Part shown: piece after piece, positions 43,663 to 55,400 of the stretch
How positions within the stretch are numbered: position 1 is the first letter of the stretch
Layout of the letters: each line of letters opens with the position of its first letter
Source of the DNA: Anatilimnocola floriformis
GTDB lineage: Bacteria; Planctomycetota; Planctomycetia; Pirellulales; Pirellulaceae
Length of the DNA: 64,000 nucleotides
NCBI RefSeq assembly: GCF_024256385.1
Contig: NZ_JAMLFW010000001.1
Span: 3,162,001 to 3,226,000, forward strand
Direction: 5' to 3'
Translations under genes and position numbers: made by a program
The notes under the pieces: generated by a model
Told to the model about the DNA's origin: nothing
What the model saw: only the letters and a program-made list of their open reading frames with translations
Databases searched by the model: none

Positions 43663-45025
43663 GGAACGCCAAGGCCGCCGCGTGGTGGCGTCGAACATGG
43701 CCAACATCGCGCCTGGCGTTTTGGTGGCCGAGATCAGCGGCGCAACGCTCGAGCCGTATGACTCCTACGCCGATCGCGTCACGCTCGAAAAACTCGCCGA
43801 ATGGTGCGAACAGTTCTCACCAATCGTAGCCCTTGAGGAAGCGGAACGACCCGAGCGATTGCTGCTCGATATCACCGGCCTGCCGTCTTTTTTCGGTGGA
43901 GAATCGGCGCTAGCAGAACGAATGGGCCGAGCCTTGGCCCGTCGTGGCCTGATCACTCGATTTGCCATTGCTGATACGCTGGGAGCGGCCTGGGGACTAA
44001 CGCTGCAAGATATCGCTCTCAACATCGCCGCCGCCGGCGATCAAGAAGCCGTGGCCAACTTACCCGTCGCAGCTTTGCGGCTGTCGTTGCCCACGTTGCA
44101 GATGTTTCGCGAGCTGGGTTTGCAGCTGGTGGGACAGCTGTTGATGTTGCCGCGCGAAAGTTTGCGCGCACGGTTCGGGCAGGAACTGCTCGATCGACTC
44201 TCGCAAATATTGGGAACCAAACGCGAGCTCATCACACCTTATCGGGCCGAGCCGGAGCTTGCCGCCGAACGCTCCTTGGAAGAACCGCTCGACAGCCTGA
44301 GCATTCTCGAAACCATCGTGGCCCAACTCGTCGACGAAGTTGCCTTTGCTTTGGCTACTCGTCATCAAGGCGCTTTGCGACTGGAATGCCGGCTGGTTGG
44401 CGAACGGGGCGAAGCGCTATTGTCGGTGGGATTATTCGAAGCCAGCGGCGACCCTCGGCACTTGTTGGAGTTATTGCGCATGCGTCTGGAGCACGCCGTT
44501 TGTCCGGGGCCCGTCAGCCTAGTTCGTTTGTCGGTGCTCGATTCGGCGAAGCTGGTCTATCGGCAGCGCGAGCTCTTCACCTCCAACCAAGACCGACCGC
44601 GAGAGCTCGCCCTATTGATCGATCGGCTGAGTGGCCGATTGGGCCGAGAGTCTGTGCTCCGCGCTCGGTTGGCTTCCGATGCGCAGCCGGAATACGCCTT
44701 CCGTTATGAGATGTTAGCCGGCGGTTCGCAGCGTCGTTTGCCTGCCGAACAGCGCACGCTGCCGGAGCGCCCACTGTTGCTCGAACCTCGGCCTATTCCC
44801 ATCGAAGTTTTAGCCCTGGCACGCACGGGACCACCGGTGCAATTTCGATTTCAAGGTGAGCAACAGCGGACGCAACGGAGCTGGGGGCCGGAGCGGATTC
44901 AAACGGGCTGGTGGCGAGGCCGATACATCCGCCGCGATTACTACCGCGTAGAAAGCGACCGCGGGTGTCACTACTGGCTGTTTCGCAGCGCCGGCAAGTG
45001 GTTCCTGCATGGGATTTTTGACTGA
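43565..45025 (+). CDS. imuB: ImuB, Y-family polymerase-like mutasome protein
   Basis: A 486-residue DinB-like protein: ILCIRFPNWPLQRLLAMRPQLKRRAVVVYEE, LLLDITGLPSFFGGE, TRFAIADTLGAAWGLTL and the LPVAALRLSLPTLQMFRELGL helix-hairpin-helix region. A long C-terminal part (YRRDYYRVESDRGCHYWLFR) probably holds the beta-clamp-binding and protein-interaction sites. ImuB proteins lack the catalytic acidic residues of true Y-family polymerases and act as adaptors. Overlaps imuA by 98 bp and shares TGATG with dnaE2. Confidence 0.92.
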   Translation: MTRILCIRFPNWPLQRLLAMRPQLKRRAVVVYEERQGRRVVASNMANIAPGVLVAEISGATLEPYDSYADRVTLEKLAEWCEQFSPIVALEEAERPERLLLDITGLPSFFGGESALAERMGRALARRGLITRFAIADTLGAAWGLTLQDIALNIAAAGDQEAVANLPVAALRLSLPTLQMFRELGLQLVGQLLMLPRESLRARFGQELLDRLSQILGTKRELITPYRAEPELAAERSLEEPLDSLSILETIVAQLVDEVAFALATRHQGALRLECRLVGERGEALLSVGLFEASGDPRHLLELLRMRLEHAVCPGPVSLVRLSVLDSAKLVYRQRELFTSNQDRPRELALLIDRLSGRLGRESVLRARLASDAQPEYAFRYEMLAGGSQRRLPAEQRTLPERPLLLEPRPIPIEVLALARTGPPVQFRFQGEQQRTQRSWGPERIQTGWWRGRYIRRDYYRVESDRGCHYWLFRSAGKWFLHGIFD

Positions 45026-48000
45026 TGCCTGAGCAGCACGATCACAAACGAACGATTCAGCTCCCGGCAACCAAGCCCGCCGGTCGGCAGTATGCAGAGC
45101 TCCATTGCAAAACGAATTATTCGTTCTTGGAGGGAGCATCGCACCCCGACGAACTCGTGATTCGCGCCGCCGAGTTGGGTTACGCGGCGCTGGCCATCAC
45201 CGACCGCAACAGCCTGGCGGGGGTCGTTCGTGCGCATGCGGCAGCCAAAGAAGTCGGACTTAAACTTTTGATTGGCGCGGAAATCACTCCCACCGACGCC
45301 GGTGCTGCAGTGTTGCTGGCCACCGATCGTCGCGCCTATGGCCGGCTATCGCGTCTGATCACCGTGGGCCGTCGAAAGGCGCCGAAGGGGGCATGCCAAC
45401 TTACTTTCGACGATGTCGCTGCTCATGCCGAGGGACTATTGGTTGGTGTGATCAATCCGGATGCGAACCTCAACCAATATCGAGAAGCATTTGGCGAGCG
45501 CTGTCATCTGCTCGCCGAACTGCATTTGGGGAACCGTGATGAAAAGAAACTGGAACACGCCATTCGCCGCGCGAAAGCGGCCCGCGTGCCACTCGTCGCT
45601 GCCGGCGGCGTGCGTTTTCACGATCCAAGTCGTCGTCCGTTGGCTGATGTGCTGACGGCCACTCGCGCGGGCTGCACCGTCGCTGCGGCGGGCGACCTGC
45701 TGCTGCCCAACGCCGAGCGGCATTTGAAATCGTCGCAGGAGTTGGCCGAACTCTTTGCGCGCGTGCCGGACGCACTGCAGCGCACCGTCGAGATTGCCGA
45801 TCGCTGCAACTTCTCGCTCAGTGAATTGCGGTACGAATATCCCGAAGAACTGGCTCCAGCCGGCGAGTCGCTTCCTGGCTATCTGGCTCGGTTGACCTGG
45901 GAAGGAGCAGGCCGGCGTTACTCAGCCGGCATTCCCGACAAAGTACGCGATCAGGTCGAACATGAGCTGCGGATTATCGGCCAGCTTCAATACGAAGCCT
46001 ACTTTCTCACCGTGTGGGATCTGGTCCGCTTCGCGCGCTCGCGTGGCATCCTGTGCCAGGGACGCGGCTCGGCGGCGAACTCGGCTGTCTGCTATTGCCT
46101 GGGTGTGACTGAAGTTGATCCCGCGCGCATGAACACGCTGTTCGAGCGGTTCATCAGCGTCGAGCGCAACGAAGCGCCCGATATCGACATCGATTTCGAG
46201 CACGAGCGGCGCGAAGAAGTGCTGCAGTATCTGTATGAAAAATACGGTCGTGAGCGGGCCGGCATCGTGGCAGAAGTCATCACCTATCGGCCGAAGTCGG
46301 CTGTTCGCGACGTGGGCAAAGCGCTCGGCTTGTCGCTCGATACGGTCGATCGGCTGGCCCAATTGCTCGATAGTTACCACGCCGAAAAAACAGAAGAGCG
46401 ACTGCAGCAAGGAGGGCTCGCGGCGGATTCACTCGTCGGCAGGCAAGTGCGCGAGCTAGCGGGACAGCTCATCGGATTTCCACGGCATCTCGGTCAGCAT
46501 GTGGGCGGGATGGTGATGACGCAGGGGCCACTGTGCGAACTCGTGCCGATCGAGAACGCAGCAATGGCAGATCGCACGGTCATCGAGTGGGACAAGGACG
46601 ATCTCGACGAGTTGGCGATTCTCAAGGTGGACTGCCTCTCACTCGGCATGTTGACCGCAATTCGCAAGTCATTCGAGTTGATCAAGCAGCACACGGGCAG
46701 CGAACTCACGCTCGCCGACATCCCTGAAGGGGATCAGCCCACTTACGACATGATCGCGCGGGCCGACACGATGGGCGTGTTTCAAATCGAGAGCCGCGCG
46801 CAGATGAGCATGCTGCCGCGGTTGAAGCCGAAGTGCTTTTATGACCTGGTGATTGAAGTCGCCATCGTTCGCCCTGGGCCGATCCAGGGAAATATGGTGC
46901 ATCCGTATCTGCGCCGCCGCGAGACTAAAGAGGAGGTGACGTATCCCAATGCCGAGATCGGCGAGGTGCTGAAGAACACCCTAGGTGTGCCGCTATTTCA
47001 AGAGCAAGCGATGACGCTGGCCGTGGTTGCTGCGGGCTTCACGCCTGGCGAAGCCGATCAATTGCGACGGGCCATGGCCGGTTGGCGACGGCCTGGTGTG
47101 ATTAGCGATTTTCGCAAAAAGCTGATCGACGGCATGCTCGAGAGAGGCCTGACCGCCGAGTTTGCCGAGTGCGTATTCAATCAGATCAAAGGTTTCGGCG
47201 AGTATGGTTTTCCTGAGTCGCACGCGGCCTCGTTCGCTCTGCTTGCCTATGCGTCGTCCTGGATTAAATGTCATCATCCTGCGGCCTTTTGCGCCGCACT
47301 GCTCAACAGTCAGCCGATGGGTTTTTACGCTCCGGCTCAACTGGTCCGCAATGCTCAGGAGCACGGCGTGGTGGTGCTTCCACAAGATGTAAATCACAGC
47401 GATTGGGACTGCACGCTCGAGTCGGGAGCAGTGCGATTGGGGCTCCGCTTGATCTCTGGCTTGTCGCACGCGCAGGGAACGCGCATCAAGGAAGCGCGGC
47501 CCTTCTGCTCGGTCGTCGACTTCGCGCACCGCACCGCACTCGGCAAGCCAGTCATCCAGCGGCTGGCAACTGCCGACGCCTTTCAAAGCCTCACGATGAG
47601 TCGCCGACAAGCCTTGTGGCAATCGTTGGCGCAGGACCAAAAGCAGATGCCACTGCTCGCGGGGATGGAAGATGACGACGCGCTCCCCGGCACGTTGCCG
47701 ATGATGAGTGGATTGGAAGAAGTGCTGGCCGATTACCGCACCAAAGGGCTGTCGCTACGGGCTCATCCGCTGTCGTTTTTTCGCGAGCGTTTGGACGAGT
47801 TGCAAATCACGCCCTCCAGCCAATTAGCTCACACCCCCGACGGTCAATTCGTGCGCGTCGCCGGCCTGGTGCTGGTGCGTCAACGGCCGAGCACGGCCAA
47901 GGGAATCACCTTTGTCACGCTCGAAGACGAAACGGGGGTGGCCAATCTCATCGTGCGAGTCGACATCTGGGAGCAGTACTATCAAGTCGCTCGCACCGCC

Positions 48001-48126
48001 AAAGCCCTGATCGCCGCCGGGCGTTTGCAGAACCAAAAAGGGGTAATCCATGTGCTGGTCACGAACATGGAGAACCTGACCGGCAGGCTGGGCGGAATGA
48101 AATCGCAGTCGCGCGATTTTCATTAA
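45025..48126 (+). CDS. dnaE2: Error-prone DNA polymerase III alpha subunit (DnaE2)
   Basis: A 1033-residue C-family polymerase. The PHP domain is N-terminal (YAELHCKTNYSFLEGASHPDEL, YAALAITDRNSLAGV). The catalytic palm has CQGRGSAANSAVCYCLG and EAPDIDIDFEHERR with the active Asp residues. Fingers are EWDKDDLDELAILKVDCLSLGML and MGVFQIESRAQMSML. The C-terminal end holds an OB-fold (VRVAGLVLVRQRPSTAKGITFVTLEDETG). It is the mutagenic polymerase of the ImuA/ImuB/DnaE2 mutasome. The ATG overlaps the imuB stop (TGATG, 45023-45027). Confidence 0.97.
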   Translation: MPEQHDHKRTIQLPATKPAGRQYAELHCKTNYSFLEGASHPDELVIRAAELGYAALAITDRNSLAGVVRAHAAAKEVGLKLLIGAEITPTDAGAAVLLATDRRAYGRLSRLITVGRRKAPKGACQLTFDDVAAHAEGLLVGVINPDANLNQYREAFGERCHLLAELHLGNRDEKKLEHAIRRAKAARVPLVAAGGVRFHDPSRRPLADVLTATRAGCTVAAAGDLLLPNAERHLKSSQELAELFARVPDALQRTVEIADRCNFSLSELRYEYPEELAPAGESLPGYLARLTWEGAGRRYSAGIPDKVRDQVEHELRIIGQLQYEAYFLTVWDLVRFARSRGILCQGRGSAANSAVCYCLGVTEVDPARMNTLFERFISVERNEAPDIDIDFEHERREEVLQYLYEKYGRERAGIVAEVITYRPKSAVRDVGKALGLSLDTVDRLAQLLDSYHAEKTEERLQQGGLAADSLVGRQVRELAGQLIGFPRHLGQHVGGMVMTQGPLCELVPIENAAMADRTVIEWDKDDLDELAILKVDCLSLGMLTAIRKSFELIKQHTGSELTLADIPEGDQPTYDMIARADTMGVFQIESRAQMSMLPRLKPKCFYDLVIEVAIVRPGPIQGNMVHPYLRRRETKEEVTYPNAEIGEVLKNTLGVPLFQEQAMTLAVVAAGFTPGEADQLRRAMAGWRRPGVISDFRKKLIDGMLERGLTAEFAECVFNQIKGFGEYGFPESHAASFALLAYASSWIKCHHPAAFCAALLNSQPMGFYAPAQLVRNAQEHGVVVLPQDVNHSDWDCTLESGAVRLGLRLISGLSHAQGTRIKEARPFCSVVDFAHRTALGKPVIQRLATADAFQSLTMSRRQALWQSLAQDQKQMPLLAGMEDDDALPGTLPMMSGLEEVLADYRTKGLSLRAHPLSFFRERLDELQITPSSQLAHTPDGQFVRVAGLVLVRQRPSTAKGITFVTLEDETGVANLIVRVDIWEQYYQVARTAKALIAAGRLQNQKGVIHVLVTNMENLTGRLGGMKSQSRDFH

Positions 48127-48270
48127 TGTTCGCCCGGAAGTTCGCGAGTAGAACGGGCTTCGCGCTTGGTTTCTCTGCTGAACCTCCCCCTGCCGAGCAG
48201 GTTGACCGCCAAAATCACTCGGCCGATACTGGCTGTCGTTCGCCGGTCTATTCATTCACGTTGGTGATCC

Positions 48271-48411
48271 ATGCTGCTGCAACGAAACTTATCTTCTCTC
48301 GCCACACGAATCCTGTCCGCTTGTATCCTCTGCCTTTTCCTCGGCACGGCCCATGGCGAGCCAACTTCCCGGCGCCCCAACATCGTCTTCATCATGGCCG
48401 ATGACAAGTAG
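48271..48411 (+). pseudogene. Sulfatase 5' stub
   Basis: Forty-six residues: signal region (SLATRILSACILCLFLGTAHG), then RRPNIVFIMADDK and a TAG. This is exactly the start of a secreted sulfatase up to the first metal-binding Asp pair. Everything after it, including the CxPxR motif, is missing. The sequence from 48412 is unrelated and AT-rich, so the gene was cut by a rearrangement. It lies 140 bp after dnaE2. Confidence 0.8.
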
Positions 48412-48564
48412 CAATTCGAATTACTCAGTTGCGATTTTCAGCAGGATTCTGGGATGCGAACGCAAATTGCGATAGAATCGGCTAGCGATCGCAAATTCCG
48501 TTGTATCGCTGCCAATTTCGATCGATTGCTTGCAATTAACTACACTTTGCTACAGTTCGTGTGG
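48412..48564. other. AT-rich junction between the sulfatase stub and a tRNA fragment
   Basis: No coding potential. It contains several related short words such as GCAAATTGCGAT, GATCGCAAATTCC and TCGATCGATTGCTTGCAATT, which look like degenerate direct and inverted copies around GCAATT/GCGAT. Such clusters can be integrase arm-binding sites at the end of an element, but there are too few to be sure. It ends at the tRNA 3' half. Confidence 0.3.
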
Positions 48565-48606
48565 CTCAAGATCCGGAACTTGCAGGTTCAAATCCTGTCA
48601 CGCCGA
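48565..48606 (+). other. tRNA 3' half fragment, second integration footprint
   Basis: The 42 nt parse as loop CTCAAGA, 3' stem TCCGG, variable AACTT, T-stem GCAGG, T-loop TTCAAAT, T-stem CCTGT, acceptor strand CACGCCG and A. This is the same 7-5-5-5-7-5-7-1 layout as the fragment at 23224. A 5' half is absent and the acceptor complement (CGGCGTG) is not found upstream, so it is not a gene. The loop would read anticodon CAA, but the short variable arm does not fit a Leu tRNA, so I give no identity. Probably the att remnant of another integrative element. Confidence 0.5.
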
Positions 48607-48655
48607 CTGACATTTCCTAACAAGCCATTCTTCTCGTTGCAAACAAACAAATGGT

Positions 48656-48694
48656 CCCCGCCGTAACACGATTCCGGCGGGGTGTTTTCTTTTC
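48656..48694 (+). terminator. Rho-independent terminator
   Basis: Perfect stem CCCCGCCG (48656-48663) and CGGCGGGG (48675-48682) around an 11-nt loop, then the T-rich run TGTTTTCTTTTCG. It points rightward, but no intact gene lies just upstream on the plus strand. It may have belonged to a gene lost next to the tRNA fragment, or insulate the Rhs locus from dnaE2 transcription. Confidence 0.7.
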
Positions 48695-49117
48695 GTTTTA
48701 GGAATTCTCTGCCCGTAGGTCCGCCGTAGATTTCGATGGGGAGCGGCCAACTGCCCATCGTCAGTTCCCCGGCTATCGCGCGATTAACGAACTTCTGCCC
48801 CCACTTGGTCGTGAACTCTCGCTCGAATCGCAAACAGATTTAAGTTCACTGATTCTAGTCTTAATGAGCCGCTTCATTCAGCGAGAGAGCCGTGTGTCGG
48901 CAAGTGGATTCGGCTGCCGCGACACGTTGACGCACTGATGTGACATAGGTTGTCAGCCTTCACGGAGTGCTTAAGGTTGCTCGCAAGCTTTTGAGAAATA
49001 GCCTCTCCCAAATAGTTGACATTTACACTCGATGGTCGGTAGAACCTACGCCGCATCGAAGATGCACGGGGGCGATTTGAGGGATCAGGCTGTGTTGTGA
49101 TGCAGCCAAGGGAGTGA
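48695..49117. other. Non-coding region before the giant beta-helix/Rhs gene
   Basis: I see no convincing gene. A minus-strand frame of 81 residues (48588-48833) overlaps the terminator and the tRNA fragment and matches nothing. The plus-strand frame of the giant gene opens only after the TGA at 49115-49117, and no start with a signal peptide precedes it. The promoter and 5' end of that gene may have been lost here. Confidence 0.4.
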
Positions 49118-49435
49118 ACGCCATGGTTACTCGACGAGCAGGTAGTTGGGTATCGGACTGGTGGTAGCGCGGCGATTACTCTAACCGAGTCCACCATCTC
49201 CGGAAACACAGCTCCTTCCACAAACGTTAATCTCGGTGAAGGTGGTGGCATCTTCACGTATCAGCCGCTCAGTCTGGTCCGCTCGACACTTTCGGGCAAC
49301 AGCGCCTATCGCAATGGTGGCGGTCTTTGGAACACGACTTCTGCGATCTCCTTCTCGAACTCCACGATCTCCGGAAACTCTGCCGCCACGGGAGGCGGCG
49401 TTTATCTCAGCAGCGGCAACACGACGTCTTCGTCT

Positions 49436-52400
49436 GTGAACAGCACGTTCGCCAACAATAGCGCGTCGGGCGCGGGTGGCGCCTTCTATGTGGGCGGCTT
49501 CTCATCGGTGGCGATGAAGAACACGATCATGGCGGGGAGTACCGCGGGCAGCGGCACCTCCGCGGACCTGGGAGGCTCGGGCGGCCACACCATCAACAGC
49601 GGTGGCTACAACCTCTTCAGCCTCTCTTCGATCAGTTCGTTCATCACGGGAACGACGACCGGCAATCAGTTGGGGGTGAATCCGCAATTGGGTTCGCTGG
49701 CCAACAATGGCGGTCCGACTTGGACGCACGCACTGGCCAGCAACAGTCCGGCCATTGACGCGGGCACCTCCTCGGGTGCGCCGGGCGTCGATCAGCGTAA
49801 CGAATCGCGTCCGCAGGATGGCGATTCCAGCGGCACAGCGCAGTACGACATCGGCGCGTACGAGTACATCGTACCGCCTCCGCCCGAAGTCGAGGTGACG
49901 GGCTTCTACGCAGATGGCTCCAACTGGAAGGTTGATTACGTTGTGACCGTGAGCCAAACACCGGTCGCAATTCCCCTCAAGATCTATACGACTTCAGATG
50001 GCACGACTCCGGGTACACTGCTTGCTTCAACGACCACGCCGGGCAACGTGACGCTGGGAGCCACCCAAACAGCAACGGTCACTCCGACCGGAGTGAATAG
50101 CCTGTCAGACTACCGCTTGCTCGTCGTGCTCGACGATACAGCCGTGACGGGAGACACCACCACTGCCAACAATAAGCTGCTCTTCGAAGGTGGCATCTTC
50201 CAGACGAGCGCGTCGGGGACGACTTACATTCACGTTCATGGCAGCGATACCGCTGCCGACACCGTGACGATCACGAAGAGCGGGAGTAATACGCACGTCG
50301 AAACCAACTTCGACACGACGGGTATCACGGGGTTGACGTCGAGTGTGGAGTTCCGCATCGAGACGCACGGCGGTAATGACACAATCGCGACCGATAACGA
50401 CGTGGCCGCGGTCATTCGCGTCTACGGTGGAACCGGGAACGACACGATCACGGGTGGTGCTGCCAACGACTTACTCTACGGCGGAGACGGCGATGACACG
50501 CTGACGGGTGGCGGGGGCAATGACACGTTAGAAGGCGGAGCTGGCAACGACAGCCTGTCGGGAGGCGACGGCGAAGACTCGCTGACTGGTGGCACGGGCA
50601 ACGACACACTACGAGGCGGTGCTGCGGTCGATGCGTTTCCCGATTACGACAGCGGTACCGATACCGTGCTCGTCGATCCGCCGGAGGCAGTCAACGACAG
50701 CTATTCAACGAATGAGGACGCCGATCCTTTCAGCTCTTCGACCGGCTTTGAGTTGAATGCCAACGACATCACTGACCTCGGCCAAAGCAGAACCCCAGTT
50801 CCGGCCGTGTTGACCAGTGCGTTGGGAGCGAAGGTTGTCGTTCGATCGAATGGAACCTTCGATTACTATCCGCAGACTTCGCAGACGCTGCAGGCGCTGA
50901 ACGGCTCACAGTCGGCGAACGACTCCTTTACTTACACGCTGCGCAATTCGCTGCTGGAGACCGACACAGCAACCGTGACGATCACGGTGTCGGGCATTGA
51001 TGATGACCTGGATGCACAGGATCTGTTGTATATCGTGCAGGCACCGTTGGAACTGGGCCAAGTGTTGGGGACCGTCCCCGTCTTGGACGATGATGGCGAT
51101 ACCCATTCGTTCCAGTTCGTTTCGGAAGCTGTGGCGGGTGGCCTGGCGATCAGTTCCACGGGTGTGATTACGGTCATCGATCCCAACGTCTTCACGTTCC
51201 TGGGAACGACCAACTACGTGTTCGAGATCGAGACCAGCAATGGCTTAGACGTGGATACGTCGTACTTCGCAGTAGCGATTCCGGCTGCGTTCCAAGTGTC
51301 GGGAGCGGCCACAGCGACCCAAGGGCATTCGTATAACCTCACTTTGAGCTCGGACATCCCGTTCATCGATTACGTGATCGACTGGGGTGACTCGGTCGAT
51401 CCGCTGAATCCGGATGACCCGACCTTGGTACCCGGTGAGGGCGGCGATCCGGTCGCAATCGATCATGGGTTTCAAGTGCCGGGCGATGTGACTCCCACGA
51501 TCGGAATCTCGGTTGGTGGCACCAGCAGCTATACCTTCACGTTCACCACGGTGCACGTGACGCAGGTGAACGGCGTGAATCTGGTCGTCAACGGGAGCTT
51601 CGAGGAAGTTGGCAGCTTGGGATTCCGTGGTTACACCTGGAATATCTTCGATGCTCTACCCGGGTGGCGCAAAGTAGCGGGTCCCAGCATTGAAGTGCAG
51701 CAAACAGGAACAGTCTTGCTAACTTCTGCGAAGGATGGCAGTAACTACGTTGAGTTGGATGCCGATGAAGATGGGCCTGGAGGAGGTGGCGGCAGCGCAG
51801 ACGGAGAAAATGGTTCATCGGAGATTAGTCAATCTATTTCGACGATTGTGGGCCAAACCTACCTCCTCACCTTTCATCTCGCTGCCCGTCCCGGCACTTC
51901 GCTGGCGGACAACGAGCTCCGCGTGCAAATCATTAGCGGCTCCACAACGAGCGAGCGATTTACTCCTGCCTCCACTGACTGGTCCAGCTACACGATGTCG
52001 TTTGAGGCAAAGAGCAATTCCACAGAAATCATATTCGAAGATGTGAGCGCATTGCCTGCAGAACCGGTGTCACCAGGTGATCCACCAGGTGATCCGCGTC
52101 CTGAGAACAACAACACGCTGGGCACGTTCCTGGACGATGTGACGATGTACGCGGCGGGCGGTCAAACCGGCACGAAGACAACGGTCACCGTCGAGATATC
52201 GAACCCGGTCTGTGCCTGCCTGGCAACGCCGGACGGCTCACAGAGCAGTGAAAATCTGCAAACTGGCAACAACGTGGTGACGCCACCAAGTCCATCGGCG
52301 ATGGCCGCGATGTACATGCCGCGTTATTCGACGAATGAGTTCCGCCCGGCGGTCATGTCTTTGGACATGTCTTTCTTGGAAGGTGCGTTAGTTCCAGACA

Positions 52401-55400
52401 CGGTGGAAGTGAATGGGCAGGTGTATTCCACTGCCGGTATCTCACCAGGCCAGGGATTTCGCGTCAGCGATTTGCTCGACATCACAGCGCTCGATACTGG
52501 GCTGGCCGAGTGGAGCATCCCGATCACCGAAAATTACGCCGGCGGCCACACGGTGTCCTACGACGTGACTGGAAATTCCTTGGTCTCGGGTCCTTCGAAT
52601 GCGTTGCTCAGTGCTGGTTGGTCGATTGCCGCCATCGACCGACTGACCATCACCCCTGAAGGTGCGCTGTGGCAGCATATGGGCGATCGCCTCCTGTGGT
52701 TTAAGAAAGACGGAGCTAACTTCAAGCGTCCCCAGGGTGATCAGGATTTCTCGGAGTTGGTTGACAATTCCGATGGCACCTTCACGATCTCAGATCGCCG
52801 GGGAAATGAGTTGCTGTTTAACTCATTGGGCCTGGTAACGGAAAAGACTGATACGCAGGGACGAAAAACGACCTTCGTTTACACCAATGCGGATGGCGAC
52901 TCGAAAGCAGATGACCTGTTGGAGGTCGAAGAATACGATGGCCGCACGCTCACCTACGACTATGTCGATCAACGACTAGCTGGCCTCACGGACTTCGACG
53001 GCCGCAGTGTCGCGTTTGGCTACGAAGATGATCAGCTGAAAACGATCACCTATCCTGATCCCGACGGTGGCGGCCCACTCAGCGCCTTAGTGACTAGCTT
53101 CACATACGAAGATGGCTACTTGAAAACGGTCGCCGATGGCAGCGACACGATGACGTTTACCTATGATTCCGCCGGCGCCTTGACCGCACGCGAAAATCAA
53201 GATGGTTCCACAGAAACATTTGTAAATTCACTGACGTCCACGCTGCCACGCGCCGGGTACGGAACATCCCTAAATCCCGAGAGCCTCAAGCCGGCCAGTG
53301 ACGTCGTGGCTACTTCCGAGGATGAAAATGGCGAACTCACGACTTACGTGTTGGGCGCGCTGGGTCTGCCAGTGCAGATGACGGATGCTGAAGGAAACGT
53401 GACGCTCTACGAGCGGGATACTAACGGGCGGATCACGAAGCAAACAGATCCGGATCCAGATGGCGCTGGTCCCGAAACGATGATCACCCGCTATCAGTAC
53501 GATACACAGGGGAATCTTCTGAAGATGACGTTGCCCAACTCGGGCGTGCGGACCTGGCAATACGATGCAACCTGGAATGTCGCCACATCCTATGTCAATG
53601 AGCGGGGGCTGACGACGCTCTATACGATTGATCCGCTCACAGGTTTCAATGCCGAAGTGCGCCAAGTGATTGGCGAAGTCGACGATCTCGTCAATCTCGA
53701 AACGGACGACATCGTCACGGGTTACACGTATACTGCAGCGCCCAGCGATCCAGCCGATCCACCGGCGGGGTTGGTCGAGACTATGACTGATCCGCTAGGG
53801 CGCGTGACGGCCTATACCTACAACGCTCGGGGCGATGTTACCTCGGTTACCTATGCCGAGGGTACGGCCGACGAAGCGACGGCCTACACGTACTACAACG
53901 CGGATGGGACCGTCGATTATGAACTCGACGAATTATCGCGGCGGACGGATTACGACTATGACTTGCTGGGGCGGCTGACCAAAACCACTCTGCCCGATCC
54001 GGATGGTGGTGACCCACTGGCTCGCCCCGAATGGAAGTATGAATACGACGCGCGCAATCGCCGCACCAAAGAAATCGATCCGCTTGATCGGGAGACGATC
54101 TACACGTACGACAAGCGGAGCCGCGTCACCAAAGTGGAACGTCCCGATCACGACGGTGATAGCGAACTGACCACCACGACCACCAACTACGATGACCGCG
54201 GGCGGGTTACCTCGACGATCGATCCGTTAGGTCGTGAGACGACCTACACCTATGACAAGCTGGGCCGCCAGACCAAAGTCACGATGCCCGAGGTGGCAGA
54301 TCCAACGACAGCCGTCAATGAAATTCAGGTTATCGACTTCGACAGTGGTACGGTTGGCACCTTCAAGCTCAACGGCAACAGCAATTCCGCCGTCGTGGAC
54401 CTGACCGATCTGAGTGGTCTGCAGGCAGCACTCGACAGCCTGTGGGGCGCTGGCAATACCAAAGTGACCCATACCAGCACGGCAGCGACCGTCACGTTCC
54501 GCGGCAATCTGGCTGGCACGAATGTGGCGCAGATGACCGTGTCGGACATCACCGGAACGTTCGGCGCGACTCCCTCCGTCAGCACCGATTCGGCCGGCGT
54601 AACCGCTGAGCTGGTGAATCCCACAGCGCAGACCGGCTACGATGCGTTGGGGCGCGCGATCTCCATGACCGATGCCCTGGGTAATGTCACAACGTACGAA
54701 TACACGAACTTCGGGCAGAATCTCAAGATCACGCTGCCTGATCCCGATGGTGTGGGGCTGCAGACCTCACCGATCATGTACCAAGTGTTCGATGTGGCGG
54801 GGAATCTGATCAGCGAGACCGACGCCAATGGCGGTGTGACGACACGTGAATACGATCTGCTTGGCCGGTTGGTGAGAGTCACGCAGCCCGATCCCGATGG
54901 TGGTGGTTCGCTCACGGCGCCGGTGACCGAGTATGCGTATGACCTGGCCGGGCACCTGCTGGCGGTCACCGATCCGCTGGGCAACGTCACCAGCTACGAA
55001 TACGACAACCGCGATCGTCAGGTGAAGATCACTACGGCTGATCCGGATGGCGCTGGCGGCTTGACTGCGCTCGTGACGGCATACGAGTTCGATGCTGCGG
55101 GTCAGTTGACGAAGATGACAGCACCGGGAAGCCGGGTAACTGAGTACGTCTACGATGACCTGGGTCGGTTGACGGTCACGAAACTTCCTGATCCGGATGG
55201 CGCTGGTGGCTTGGCTCGGCCGCAGTTGGAAGCGACCTACGATGTGGCGAGCCGGAAAGAGACGGACAAGGACGCGCTGGGCAACATCACGACGTATGAC
55301 TACGACGATCTCGACAACTTGATCAAGGTCACGCAACCCGATCCGGATGGGGTGGGTGGTTTACCGGCGCCGGTCAGCGAATGGGAATATGATGCAGCAG

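Noticed and set aside
48588-48833. Minus-strand 81-codon frame
   Set aside because: It covers the tRNA fragment and a terminator, has no recognisable protein pattern, and is probably chance.
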